Origin: JAIWNK01 sp964453115
GTDB taxonomy: Bacteria > Chloroflexota > Anaerolineae > Anaerolineales > Anaerolineaceae
Assembly (NCBI GenBank): GCA_964453115.1
Contig: CAYVRT010000016.1
Coordinates: forward strand, 1-64,000
DNA length: 64,000 nt
Reading direction: 5' to 3'
The stretch's first letter is position 1; each line of letters begins with the position of its first letter. Of the stretch, positions 1 to 8,716 are shown piece after piece. The position numbers and the translations under genes are program-made. Under the pieces are notes generated by a model. It ran no database searches. It saw nothing but the letters and a program-made list of their open reading frames with translations, and had not been told where the DNA came from.

Positions 1-1443
1 TGGAACTACTGCAACGTCCTGCGGGATGACGGCATGTCTTACGGCGACTACGTTGAGCAGTTGACCTACCTGCTGTTCCTCAAAATGGATGACGAAAACG
101 TGCAGGCGCTGGGCAAGGCCAGCGCCATCCCCGCTGAGTGCAACTGGGCCAGTTTGCGCCGGCGGTCGGGCGATGAACTGGAAGCGCATTACCGGCACAT
201 CCTGACCAGTCTTGGGCTAGGCTCGGGGCTCATCCCGGTCATCTTCCGCAAGGCGCAGAACCGCATTCAGGACCCGGCCAAATTGGAGCGCCTGATCGAA
301 CTGATTGACGGCGAAACCTGGATTGGACTGGATATTGATGTGAAGGGCGAGATTTACGAGGGCCTGCTGGAAAAGAACGCCCAGGATACCAAATCGGGGG
401 CGGGGCAATACTTCACCCCGCGGCCGCTCATCCGTGCGATTGTGGAGGTGATGCGCCCGGCGCCGGGGCAGACCATTTGCGATCCGGCCTGTGGCACGGG
501 CGGCTTCCTTCTGGCGGCGCACGATTACACCGCCAGAAATCACCCCCTGGACCAGGACCAGTGGCAGCACCTGAACCACGAAGCCCTGCACGGCTGGGAG
601 ATTGTGGATAACACCGCCCGCCTGTGCGTGATGAACCTGTACCTGCGCGGCATTGGCGCCAACGGCGGCTCTTCGCCCATCCATGTGGCCGACAGCCTGG
701 CGGCGCATCCGGGGCAGTACTTTGACCTGGTGTTGACCAACCCGCCGTTTGGCAAAAAGAGCAGCATCACGTTTGTGACCGACACCGGTGAGACCCGGCG
801 CGAGGCCCAGAACATTGTGCGGGATGACTTCTGGGTCTCAACCAGCAACAAGCAGCTCAACTTTGTGCAGCATGTGCGCAGCATCCTGGAGCAGCACGGG
901 CGGGCGGCCGTGGTGGTGCCCGATAACGTCCTGTTTGAGGGGGGCGCGGGCGAAACCCTGCGCCGGCGCCTGCTGAACGAGTGCGATGTTCACACCCTGC
1001 TGCGGCTGCCCACGGGCATCTTCTACGCCCAGGGCGTCAAAGCCAATGTGATCTTCTTCGACCGCAAGCCGGCCAGCGAAACGCCCTGGACACGGCAGCT
1101 CTGGATTTACGACCTGCGCACCAATCAGAACTTCACGCTCAAGACCAACACGCTTGACCGGGCCGACCTGGACGAGTTTGTGACCTGCTACAACCCGGCC
1201 AACCGGCACGACCGTCAGCCTACCTGGTCGGAGGACAATCCACAGGGGCGCTGGCGCTCTTACAGCTATGAAGAACTGGCCGCACGCGACAAGGCCAACC
1301 TGGACATTTTCTGGCTGCGGGATGAATCGATTGAAGACTCGGCCAATCTGCCGGATCCGGATACGCTGGCGCGCGAAATTGTGCAGGAGCTGGAGGCTGC
1401 GCTGGAGCAATTTCGCGGCGTGAGCGGCGAACTGGAAGGCTAG
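1..1443 (+). CDS. hsdM: Type I restriction-modification methylase subunit HsdM (5' partial)
   Basis: N6-adenine DNA methyltransferase subunit of a type I restriction-modification complex. The frame is open from base 1, and the residues before the first internal ATG (WNYCNVLRDDG at 1-33) match the usual HsdM N-terminus, so the true start is only a little to the left of the window. SAM-binding motif I (DPACGTGGF) is encoded from 481 and the catalytic motif IV NPPF at 739-750. The helical HsdM N-terminal domain precedes them, and the C-terminal part is typical of the family. No hsdS or hsdR lies downstream, because the next gene is convergent 8 bases away, so the partner subunits must be to the left if present. 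Family assignment is firm. Activity and specificity cannot be judged from this fragment. Confidence 0.93.
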   Translation, partial: WNYCNVLRDDGMSYGDYVEQLTYLLFLKMDDENVQALGKASAIPAECNWASLRRRSGDELEAHYRHILTSLGLGSGLIPVIFRKAQNRIQDPAKLERLIELIDGETWIGLDIDVKGEIYEGLLEKNAQDTKSGAGQYFTPRPLIRAIVEVMRPAPGQTICDPACGTGGFLLAAHDYTARNHPLDQDQWQHLNHEALHGWEIVDNTARLCVMNLYLRGIGANGGSSPIHVADSLAAHPGQYFDLVLTNPPFGKKSSITFVTDTGETRREAQNIVRDDFWVSTSNKQLNFVQHVRSILEQHGRAAVVVPDNVLFEGGAGETLRRRLLNECDVHTLLRLPTGIFYAQGVKANVIFFDRKPASETPWTRQLWIYDLRTNQNFTLKTNTLDRADLDEFVTCYNPANRHDRQPTWSEDNPQGRWRSYSYEELAARDKANLDIFWLRDESIEDSANLPDPDTLAREIVQELEAALEQFRGVSGELEG

Positions 1444-1450
1444 CTGCCGC

Positions 1451-2881
1451 TCATTGGCGCACTTCGGCGCTCATGGCATCCAATTGCTGCAACAGGGCGG
1501 GGATTTTCGGCACGCCGCTATACGGCTGCCGCAATTGCCAGGCCGCATCTTCCAGCACGTGCTGAACGATGCGCCAGGAGGGCAAGCTGGGGACGGGGCG
1601 GACGGTTTGCGGGCTGCCCTGCAAGACGGCCCAGGCAGGTTGTGCGCTGCGCGTTGCGTTGAGCGCATCCCATGCGCTGCGGCTGGGCGGCAGCCAATCG
1701 GCGGCCTGTGCCAGGCGGGTCTGCTGCGGCGCTTCGCTCATCCAGCGCAAAAAAGCCCAGGCTGCCAGCTGCCGGGCCGGTTGGCTGGCAAACAGGGCAT
1801 AGGATTCGCCATACGTCAGCAACAGGGTGCTCTGTTGCTGGGTGGGGAAGGGCAGCACAACCCACGCATCCGGGTTGGCGGTACGCGTCATCAGGCGCGT
1901 TTGCAGGCTCAGGTCGCCCAACTCGCCGCTGATTAAAATCGCCTGCCGGTTGGCAAAGGCCTGCTGTGCGGTGATGCTGTGCGTCGTCCAGGCGCAGTTT
2001 TCATCCAGCAGGGTGCGCCAGAATTCAAGCGCTGTCTGGGCCGGCTGCGCCTCAAACTGATAGGGCTGATTTTCATCCCCCGGCATGCCCTGCCAATCGA
2101 AGGCCCACAACCAGGCAAGCAAGGTGTGCGCATCGCCATCCAGCACCCAGCCGCCAAAGCCATCGTTTTGCGGGTCGGAATCGAGGCGCAGCGAGCGCGC
2201 CGAGGCACAGGCAATGTTGCGGAATTCCTTGGGGCTGCGCGGCGGGTTGGGGAAGCCAAGCGCGGCGCCCCAGGTCTGGTTATAGTACAGGACGCGCGCC
2301 CGGCGCGGCGCCGGTATGCCCCATTGCCCGGTTGCGGTCGCCGTCTCCTGCCAGAAGGGTGGGGTAAAATCATCCAGCTGTGCGGCGCTGAGGCCCCATT
2401 CCGCATCCGGCAGGTAGGTGTTGAGGTTGACGATCGGCATTCCGGCCGCCTGCCAGCGGTAGAGCAAACTGGGGGAAGCAGCAACAACATCGGCCACCGC
2501 GCCGGCATCCAGCGCATCGCCGAGCGCTGCGCTGCTGCCCGGCTGTTGCACCTCAACGGTGATGCCCCAGGGGTTGGTGGTGTTGAATTCCGCCGCCAGG
2601 CTGCGCGCCTGTTCAGCGGCGGCACCGCTCCAGGGATGCCAGAACTGCACCACCTGGCCGCGCAATTCCTGGGCGGGTCTCAGCCAGGCAGCCGGGGTTG
2701 CGGTGACGACCTGCGGGGTTTGGATGGCAGGCGCGGTGGGCGAGGGCGGCAAGGTTGGGCCAGGCTGCAAGGCAGTCGGCGTGGGGGTGGGGCTGTTCGG
2801 CAACAAGGGCTGTGGCAGGCAGGCACTCAGGCCCAGCACCAACAGAAGCAAGGCGGAAATCAATCGAAATCGGTCGGCCAT
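1451..2881 (-). CDS. Family 1 extracellular solute-binding lipoprotein
   Basis: Predicted substrate-binding lipoprotein of a carbohydrate ABC transporter (SBP family 1, MalE/UgpB-like fold). The signal peptide has a hydrophobic core at residues 8-18 and a lipobox LSAC with the lipidated Cys at 21. A Pro/Thr-rich linker (about 22-70) tethers the binding domain, which starts with a GQVVQFWHPW strand typical of this family. The start overlaps the 3' end of the NUDIX gene by 22 bases, so it is probably the last gene of the pheST transcript. No permease or ATPase genes are adjacent, so it is an orphan SBP here. The ligand is unknown. Confidence 0.82.
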   Translation of the reverse strand: MADRFRLISALLLLVLGLSACLPQPLLPNSPTPTPTALQPGPTLPPSPTAPAIQTPQVVTATPAAWLRPAQELRGQVVQFWHPWSGAAAEQARSLAAEFNTTNPWGITVEVQQPGSSAALGDALDAGAVADVVAASPSLLYRWQAAGMPIVNLNTYLPDAEWGLSAAQLDDFTPPFWQETATATGQWGIPAPRRARVLYYNQTWGAALGFPNPPRSPKEFRNIACASARSLRLDSDPQNDGFGGWVLDGDAHTLLAWLWAFDWQGMPGDENQPYQFEAQPAQTALEFWRTLLDENCAWTTHSITAQQAFANRQAILISGELGDLSLQTRLMTRTANPDAWVVLPFPTQQQSTLLLTYGESYALFASQPARQLAAWAFLRWMSEAPQQTRLAQAADWLPPSRSAWDALNATRSAQPAWAVLQGSPQTVRPVPSLPSWRIVQHVLEDAAWQLRQPYSGVPKIPALLQQLDAMSAEVRQ

Positions 2882-3486
2882 TCGGGGTGTCGTCCATGTT
2901 CAAACAGGCGCTGCAAGACAACCGGGTTGGTGCGTGACAGCGAAAGCGGGGGAATGGCATCTTCGGCGAAGAATTGAGCGCCATCCGTCTCGATGCTGTT
3001 TGCCGCCTCACCGCCCAGCAGAGCGCAGCGGAAGATGAGCTTGTAGGTGTGGAAAAAGCTCGGCGGATAGCCATGCTGCATTTTGTCTTGCAGGGCAAGC
3101 AGTTTTTCGGCCCGCACGCGGTAGCCCGATTCTTCCCAGACTTCGCGTTCGACGGCCCGACCCGGCGGCTCGCCCAGGTCAACCCAGCCACCGGGCAGCG
3201 TCCAGCCGCCATCAGAATGCTCCTTGACCAGCAAAATCTTGCCCTCCTGGAAGACAACCGCGCGCACATCCAGTTTGGGGGTAGCATAGCCGCTTTGTGC
3301 ATCCAACACCTCCTGAATTGCTGACTGCGGGATTTGCGTCCCGGCAGCCAGCAATTCGGCGGCGATGGTTTGAATCTGATGATAGCGTTCCACATCAAAC
3401 GGGTTTTCGGTGTAGGTCAGGCCCGCCTGCGCAATCGAGTGCAGGCGGCGCGCCCAGCCCAACCAGTCGGAGATAGGAATGCTCAT
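2860..3486 (-). CDS. NUDIX hydrolase with N-terminal Nudix-associated helical domain
   Basis: Hydrolase of nucleoside diphosphates linked to another moiety. The complete Nudix box (G-x5-E-x7-REVWEESG) lies at residues 100-121 and carries the metal-binding glutamates E115, E118 and E119. The first 65 residues form the helical extension seen in the Nudix_N_2-type hydrolases that act on ADP-ribose-like substrates. Length is 208 aa. It starts 2 bases after the pheT stop and ends inside the next gene, so it is co-transcribed with pheST. The substrate is unknown, and the neighbourhood gives no metabolic hint. Confidence 0.88.
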   Translation of the reverse strand: MSIPISDWLGWARRLHSIAQAGLTYTENPFDVERYHQIQTIAAELLAAGTQIPQSAIQEVLDAQSGYATPKLDVRAVVFQEGKILLVKEHSDGGWTLPGGWVDLGEPPGRAVEREVWEESGYRVRAEKLLALQDKMQHGYPPSFFHTYKLIFRCALLGGEAANSIETDGAQFFAEDAIPPLSLSRTNPVVLQRLFEHGRHPEWPTDFD

Positions 3487-3488
3487 CT

Positions 3489-6023
3489 TCAGCTGCGCAG
3501 GGTGGCGCCCAGTTCTTGTTCCAGACGGCGGATGATGCGTTGGCGGATTTTGGCCGCTTCGTTGTCGGTCAGGGTATCATCCGAGGATTGATAGGTGAGG
3601 CTGTAGGCCAGGCTCTTCTTGCCGGCGCCCAGTTGTTCGCTGCGGAAGACATCGAACAGGCGCACCTCGGCCAGCAGGTTGCCACCCGCCTGACGGATGA
3701 CCGCCTCAAGGCGTTCGGCGGGCAGGTCTTCTGCCACGACAACGGCCAGGTCTTCCAGCACGGGCGGGTAGAGCGGCAGCGCTCGGGTCTGTCGGCGGGC
3801 GCCGGTCTTCGTCAGCAGCGCAGCCAGGTTCAGTTCGGCAACAAACACCGTTCCACCGGGCAGGTCAAAGCGGGCCTGCGTTTCGGGGTGCAAAGCGCCC
3901 ATCACGCCCAGGCAAACCTCATCCGCCCATAGCTCGGCACATTGTCCGGGGTGATAGCCGGGCCGCTCCGCAGCCCCAGCATCGAAGCGCACCGTCAGGT
4001 GCAGCGCCTCGAACAGGCCTTCCAGCACGCCCTTCAGGTCGTAAAAATCCATCCGTTCAGCGGATGCGTTCCAGGTCGGCGGCTGACGCAGCCCGGTGAT
4101 TGCCAGGGCAAGCATGGATGGCTCTTGCGGCAGTTGTTGGCCTTCCACCGGCCAGAAGACCGGGCCGATTTCAAACAAGGCGCAGCGCACTTGCAGGCGA
4201 ATGTTCTTTTCCAGCGCCTCAAGGACGGAGCCAAGCAGGCTGCGGCGCAGCACGCTGCGCTCCGGCGTGAGCGGGTTCTTGAGCTGGACATAGGCAGAGG
4301 GCGGCAGTTCACCGAGCAGGCGGGCCTCGCGCTCAATCGAGGTCAGGCGGTAACTGACCAGTTCTTGCAGCCCCTGCCGGACCAACACCTGTCGCAGGGT
4401 CGTTTCCAATTCCAGGTGCGGCAGGGGGCGCATTTCGGGCAGGGTATCGCTCAGGCGGCGGAAGGGGATGCGGTCATAGCCCACCAGGCGGGCAATTTCC
4501 TCGATCAGGTCGGCAACGCCCACCAACCCCTCGCCAATATCCAGGCGGTGCGGCGGGGTTTGCGCCAGCACCCAATCGCCCTCAATCGTGCAGGTGAATT
4601 CGAGCCGTTCAAGCAACGGGGCAATTTCGGCTGCGCTCATTTCCAGCCCCAACAGGCGGCGCACATCGCCCTCGCTTAGCTGCACGAGCGGGTCATGCGG
4701 CGGGTTGGGGTAGTGATCGAGCGGGTCGGCGGCAATTTCGCCGCCGCTCCAGGCGACAATCTCTTCCAGCCCCCATTCCAGGGCCAGTTTTGCCAGGGCG
4801 GGGTGAATGCCGCGCCCAAAGCGGTAGCCCGCCTCCGAGCTGATGTGCAGGGCGCTGGTCGTGCGGCGCACGTTGACGTAATTCCAGGCCGCCGCTTCGA
4901 GCAGGACGGTGCGCGTCTCGGGCGTCACTTCGCTTTCCAACCCGCCCATCACGCCCGCCAGCGAAAGCGGCCCGGCCTCGTCGCAGACGAGGATGGTGTA
5001 GCTTTCCAGGCTGTGTTCTTCGCCATCCAGGGTGGTCAGCTTTTCGCCGGGGTGTGCGGCACGGGTGCGGATGACGGGCGGCTTGCCGCCGGCACGCCGC
5101 ACCAGGACATCGTAATCGAAGGCGTGCAGCGGTTGGCCCAGCCCCAACAGGACGTAATTGGTCGCATCCACAACGTTGTTAATCGGGCGCATGCCGGCCA
5201 GGCGCAGGCGGCGCTGCACCCAGGCCGGGCTTGGGCCAATCGTCACACCGCGCACCAGCCCAAGCAAGAAGCGCGGGTTGAGGGCCGGGTCTTCAATTTG
5301 GAGCGAGACGGCGCCCTGCAAGCTGGAGCCGAGATAGGCCGGGCGGGGCTGTGGCTTGCGCAGGGATGTGCCGGTGAGGGCCGAAAGTTCGCGCGCCACA
5401 CCCAGCACGCAGGCGTTCCGAATCATGTTCGGCAGGATGCTGATTTCAAACACCGCATCGCCCAGAAGATCGGCCAGCGGCATGCCGGTTGGCGCATCTT
5501 CGTCCAGGAAGAGAATGCCCTCATGCTCATCCGAGATGCCGAGTTCCTTCTCCGAGCAAACCATCGAATAGGACTCGACGCCGCGAATCTTGGCCCGTTT
5601 CAACGTCGTCAGCACCAGGCCAGGCTGATGCCCGTCGTAGATGCGGGCGCCCTCTCTGGCATAGGCCACCTTGAGCGGTTTGGGCAGCCGCCCCTGCCCC
5701 TTGTAGGGGAAGAGGTTGGGTGCGCCGGTCAGGACGAGGTGTTCCTGCTGTCCATCGTTCAGTCGGCACAGCACCAGGCGGTCGGCATTCGGGTGCGGTT
5801 GCACCTCGTCAATTTGTGCCACGACAATCTTATCGGCCTCCCAGCTCAGGCCGCTGACTTTATACTCGCGCCGCAGGCCCGGGTCTTGCTCATAGGGGTT
5901 GGGCAGGCCAATCACGGTCACTTCTTCAACTTCCATCCCGGCGTTGGTTAACAGCCGGGCAATCTCCAGCAGTGACAGGTCAAGGTCAATGTAATCTTTC
6001 AACCAGGAAAGGGGAATTTTCAT
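3489..6023 (-). CDS. pheT: Phenylalanyl-tRNA synthetase beta subunit
   Basis: Beta chain of the (alpha-beta)2 phenylalanyl-tRNA synthetase. The domains appear in the expected order: N-terminal EMAP/OB tRNA-binding domain (about 45-175), B3/B4 editing domain (about 210-400), B5 domain (about 440-520), the catalytic-like core, and a C-terminal FDX-ACB anticodon-binding domain from about residue 750. At 844 aa it is within the usual 790-850 range. It lies 32 bases downstream of pheS in the same transcription unit, under the T-box described at 7107-7400. Nothing is truncated. Identification is secure. Confidence 0.97.
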   Translation of the reverse strand: MKIPLSWLKDYIDLDLSLLEIARLLTNAGMEVEEVTVIGLPNPYEQDPGLRREYKVSGLSWEADKIVVAQIDEVQPHPNADRLVLCRLNDGQQEHLVLTGAPNLFPYKGQGRLPKPLKVAYAREGARIYDGHQPGLVLTTLKRAKIRGVESYSMVCSEKELGISDEHEGILFLDEDAPTGMPLADLLGDAVFEISILPNMIRNACVLGVARELSALTGTSLRKPQPRPAYLGSSLQGAVSLQIEDPALNPRFLLGLVRGVTIGPSPAWVQRRLRLAGMRPINNVVDATNYVLLGLGQPLHAFDYDVLVRRAGGKPPVIRTRAAHPGEKLTTLDGEEHSLESYTILVCDEAGPLSLAGVMGGLESEVTPETRTVLLEAAAWNYVNVRRTTSALHISSEAGYRFGRGIHPALAKLALEWGLEEIVAWSGGEIAADPLDHYPNPPHDPLVQLSEGDVRRLLGLEMSAAEIAPLLERLEFTCTIEGDWVLAQTPPHRLDIGEGLVGVADLIEEIARLVGYDRIPFRRLSDTLPEMRPLPHLELETTLRQVLVRQGLQELVSYRLTSIEREARLLGELPPSAYVQLKNPLTPERSVLRRSLLGSVLEALEKNIRLQVRCALFEIGPVFWPVEGQQLPQEPSMLALAITGLRQPPTWNASAERMDFYDLKGVLEGLFEALHLTVRFDAGAAERPGYHPGQCAELWADEVCLGVMGALHPETQARFDLPGGTVFVAELNLAALLTKTGARRQTRALPLYPPVLEDLAVVVAEDLPAERLEAVIRQAGGNLLAEVRLFDVFRSEQLGAGKKSLAYSLTYQSSDDTLTDNEAAKIRQRIIRRLEQELGATLRS

Positions 6024-6055
6024 CTTCAGGTCTCCTCAAGCGTTGGGCAATGCGG

Positions 6056-7099
6056 TTAGAATTGCTGCAAGAAGCGCAAATCGCCGCCGAAGAAGTAGCG
6101 AATATCGGTGATGCGATACTTGAGCATCGCGATCCGTTCGGGGCCAAGCCCGGCGGCAAAGCCGGTGAAGTGCGCCGGGTCATAACCGCCATTGCGCAGC
6201 ACAACCGGGTGCACCATGCCGCAGCCGCCAATTTCCAGCCAGCCGCCGCCCTTGCAAACGTTGCAGCCCTTGCCGCCGCACAGGAAGCACTCAATATCCA
6301 CTTCGGCGCTTGGCTCGGTGAAGGGGAAGTAGGAGGGGCGCAGGCGGACATGCACCGCCGCGCCGAACATGCGCCGGGCAAAATCGGTCAGGGTGCCTTT
6401 CAGGTCACCAAAGGTGATGGATTGCCCTACGGCCAGCAATTCGACCTGGTTGAATTGCGATTCGTGACTGGCATTCGTCTGCTCGTAGCGATAGGTCATG
6501 CCCGGCAGGATGACGCGAATCGGGTTGGGGGCCAGCTGACGCATGGCGCGAATCTGGCCTGGCGAGGTGTGTGTGCGCAGCACAACGCCCGGCTGGGTGG
6601 TGTGGAAGGTATCCCACATATCGCGGGCCGGATGATGGGCCGGGATGTTGAGCAATTCAAAATTATTTTCGTCGCTTTCGACTTCTGGCGAACGAAAGAC
6701 CTGAAAGCCCATTTCGCCGAAGATGGAGCAAATTTCGCCCAGAATCTGGGTGGAGGGGTGCAGGCGGCCCAATGGCAGGCGACGGCCCGGCAGGGTCACA
6801 TCCAGCTGCTCGCTGTGCAGGCGATGCTGCAACGCCGCCGCCTGAACGGTCTGACGGCGTTCCTCGTAGGCGGCCTCGAGCGCCAGTTTGACCTGATTGG
6901 CGGCCTGGCCAATCTGCGGGCGCAGGTCTTTGGAGAATTGCGGCAAACGGCTAAAGAACATCATCACCGGGGCGGTGCGGCCCAGGTGAGCAGTGCGCCA
7001 GGCCTGCAATGCAGCTTCATCGTTCACGGCTTGCAGTGCATCGAGCGCCTGTTGCCGCACTTGCTCCATCTCGTTGAGGATGGGGGCTTCTTCGGACAT
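6056..7099 (-). CDS. pheS: Phenylalanyl-tRNA synthetase alpha subunit
   Basis: Catalytic alpha chain of phenylalanyl-tRNA synthetase (class II). An N-terminal coiled coil of about 90 residues contacts tRNA, followed by the class II core. Near the C-terminus is a CFLCGGKGCNVCKG cysteine cluster and a GCGMVHP segment; both occur in many bacterial PheS. The ATG at 7099 is preceded by AGGAGG with good spacing (7102-7107). It is the first gene after the T-box terminator/antiterminator, so its expression should rise when uncharged tRNA-Phe accumulates. Length is 347 aa, normal for the family. Confidence 0.97.
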   Translation of the reverse strand: MSEEAPILNEMEQVRQQALDALQAVNDEAALQAWRTAHLGRTAPVMMFFSRLPQFSKDLRPQIGQAANQVKLALEAAYEERRQTVQAAALQHRLHSEQLDVTLPGRRLPLGRLHPSTQILGEICSIFGEMGFQVFRSPEVESDENNFELLNIPAHHPARDMWDTFHTTQPGVVLRTHTSPGQIRAMRQLAPNPIRVILPGMTYRYEQTNASHESQFNQVELLAVGQSITFGDLKGTLTDFARRMFGAAVHVRLRPSYFPFTEPSAEVDIECFLCGGKGCNVCKGGGWLEIGGCGMVHPVVLRNGGYDPAHFTGFAAGLGPERIAMLKYRITDIRYFFGGDLRFLQQF

Positions 7100-7106
7100 G
7101 GAACCT

Positions 7107-7400
7107 CCTGAAAGACAGTTAAATAAACTCCCCGCCCGGCAAGGGGCGGGGGGGAAAGGCCCGCGGTACCACCCTTGTTGGCTGCCAAAGCAGCCCGCTC
7201 ATTTGCCAACAGCCACGCGGCGATTGGCTGGCCTGGATAACGCTGGCCCAGCGGCTCCAACTACTGACCTTGCAAGCAAGGGGTTCCCTGGAGCGGCTCA
7301 GGAGGGAACTTCGCCCAGTTTCTGCCCGGTCGGGGTCTCAGTCCATGCCCCGGCCTCCCTGTGAGGCTCCACTGGTCTACTTTCCTCCGTCACAGCCGTT
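7107..7400 (-). promoter_or_regulatory. T-box riboswitch (tRNA-Phe responsive) leader of pheST
   Basis: The minus strand carries the T-box consensus AAGGGTGGTACCGCGG at 7161-7176, directly before the terminator. Upstream, the base of stem I can pair GGAGG (7384-7388) with CCTCC (7301-7305). The specifier-loop side shows the AGTA-GA motif just after GGAGG. The three bases preceding the closing strand are TTC (7308-7306), the Phe codon, which agrees with the downstream gene. The elements are direct readings. The folding model (stem I, antiterminator, terminator) follows the T-box family. Exact 5' and 3' limits are approximate. It occupies the gene-free stretch 7100-7441. Confidence 0.92.
7121..7151 (-). 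terminator. T-box intrinsic terminator ahead of pheS
   Basis: On the minus strand an 8-bp perfect stem CCCCGCCC/GGGCGGGG (7144-7151 with 7130-7137, 6-base loop) is followed by a T-rich tract (AGTTTATTTAA). It lies just downstream of the T-box sequence and about 20 bases before the pheS start. It is the terminator that competes with the antiterminator in this leader. Confidence 0.88.
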
Positions 7401-7441
7401 GCTAGAGGGTTTCGATTGGCCCAATTATTGCCGCGAATGGG

Positions 7442-8701
7442 TCAATTGTCAAGGGGTTTGCCGCCTGCGGGGCGACGCAATTGCAGACCAATCAAAATCA
7501 GCACCGGGGTCAACAAAAGCGCCGAACCCAGCAGCCCGCTTTGCACGCCCAGCGCGGCGCCGCCTTGTTGCCCAACACGCTGCGCCAACAGCCCCAACAA
7601 CGGCCCGCCAGCCATCTGCCCAAACGCATCCACCTGACTGCTGAAGGAAATGACGGTTGCCCGCACCTGCGGTTCGAGGCGCTGATTGACCCAGGTTGTG
7701 TAGAGCGGATAGTTGACGTTGCGCAGCAGGGCGATGGACAGGTTCATTGCCAGCGCCAGGGCAAATTGCTGTGTCAGGGCAAAGGTCAACAGCCCAGCAA
7801 TGATGCCCAGGCTGTTCAACAGCATCACCCATGCCAGGCGACGCGGCTGTGTCCAGGCGCGGCGCTCCAGCCAACGCAGGCCCAACGCCGAAAGAATCAT
7901 CCCGCCGGCATTCAACAGGGCGAACCAGCCCACCAGCGAGTCGCCGAGGGGCGGGAAGGTGAAGCGCCCCAGCAAATGCGCTTCCCAGAGCCGGTCATAG
8001 CCTTCGGAATAGAAGCCGTAGAAAAAGCCAATCCCCAACAGGATGAAGAGTGCCGGACGGCTGCGCACGACCCGCAAGCCCTCGCGCAGTGTATCCGCCA
8101 TGCGCTGCCAGGAGGTGCGCTCGGCTGCCGGGGTAGGCCGAAAGCCGTTTTCGGGCATGAAGAGCAGCAGGTAGAGCGCCAACAGCAGGTAAAGCGCCCC
8201 ACCGAGCAGGATGGGCGCCTGCACCCCCAGGGGCGCAAACAGCACCGCCAGGCCAACGCCCACCAGGCCGCCCATTGCTTCCAGGCGGGCAGCCTGCAAA
8301 AAGACCTGCCCGGCATTTTCTTCGCCAATTTCGTCGCTAATCCAGGCCTGCGAGGCCCCGCTGGTGAAGGTGTAGCCCAGGCCCCACAGCAGCTGCCCAA
8401 CCACAATCCAGCCAAAGGAGGGCAGCAGCCCGGTCAGCAAAAAGCCCAGCCCGACGATGAAATACCCCAGGATGACCGATAGGCGGCGGCTGTAGACATC
8501 CGCAACCACCCCGGTTGGCACCTCAAAGACAAACACCGCCACCTCCAGCGCCGTGCCAACCAGCACCAGTTGCAGGGCATCCAATTGTGCAACGGTGACA
8601 AAATAGAGTGCATAGACGGTAAAAATGGCGCCGCTGAGCAGCGAGGTGACGAGATGAAAGGTGAAAAAGACGCGCCGCGCCTCTTGTTTGCGTAAAGGCA
8701 T
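7442..8701 (-). CDS. MFS transporter
   Basis: Major facilitator superfamily permease with twelve predicted membrane helices. The loop 2-3 motif A is visible as GVVADVYSRRLSVILG at about residues 64-79. It resembles the drug/metabolite efflux branch of the superfamily, but the sequence does not identify a substrate. Length is 419 aa, usual for MFS. It is the last gene of a minus-strand run and lies 15 bases after the DUF92 gene, so co-transcription is likely. The pheST T-box leader begins about 40 bases beyond its stop. Confidence 0.88.
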   Translation of the reverse strand: MPLRKQEARRVFFTFHLVTSLLSGAIFTVYALYFVTVAQLDALQLVLVGTALEVAVFVFEVPTGVVADVYSRRLSVILGYFIVGLGFLLTGLLPSFGWIVVGQLLWGLGYTFTSGASQAWISDEIGEENAGQVFLQAARLEAMGGLVGVGLAVLFAPLGVQAPILLGGALYLLLALYLLLFMPENGFRPTPAAERTSWQRMADTLREGLRVVRSRPALFILLGIGFFYGFYSEGYDRLWEAHLLGRFTFPPLGDSLVGWFALLNAGGMILSALGLRWLERRAWTQPRRLAWVMLLNSLGIIAGLLTFALTQQFALALAMNLSIALLRNVNYPLYTTWVNQRLEPQVRATVISFSSQVDAFGQMAGGPLLGLLAQRVGQQGGAALGVQSGLLGSALLLTPVLILIGLQLRRPAGGKPLDN

Positions 8702-8716
8702 AGGGAATGGTTCCTG

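Noticed and set aside
217..708. Long antisense reading frames opposite hsdM
   Set aside because: The GC-rich third positions of a real gene create open antisense frames; the translation is Arg/His-rich without any family motif.
1979..2977. 332-codon plus-strand frame opposite the sugar-binding lipoprotein
   Set aside because: It lies wholly opposite and across the 5' end of two well-supported genes and encodes a low-complexity Arg/Gly/Ala-rich sequence.
4695..5951. 418-codon plus-strand frame opposite pheT
   Set aside because: A shadow of pheT; composition is typical for antisense of GC-rich coding sequence, with no start signal or motif.
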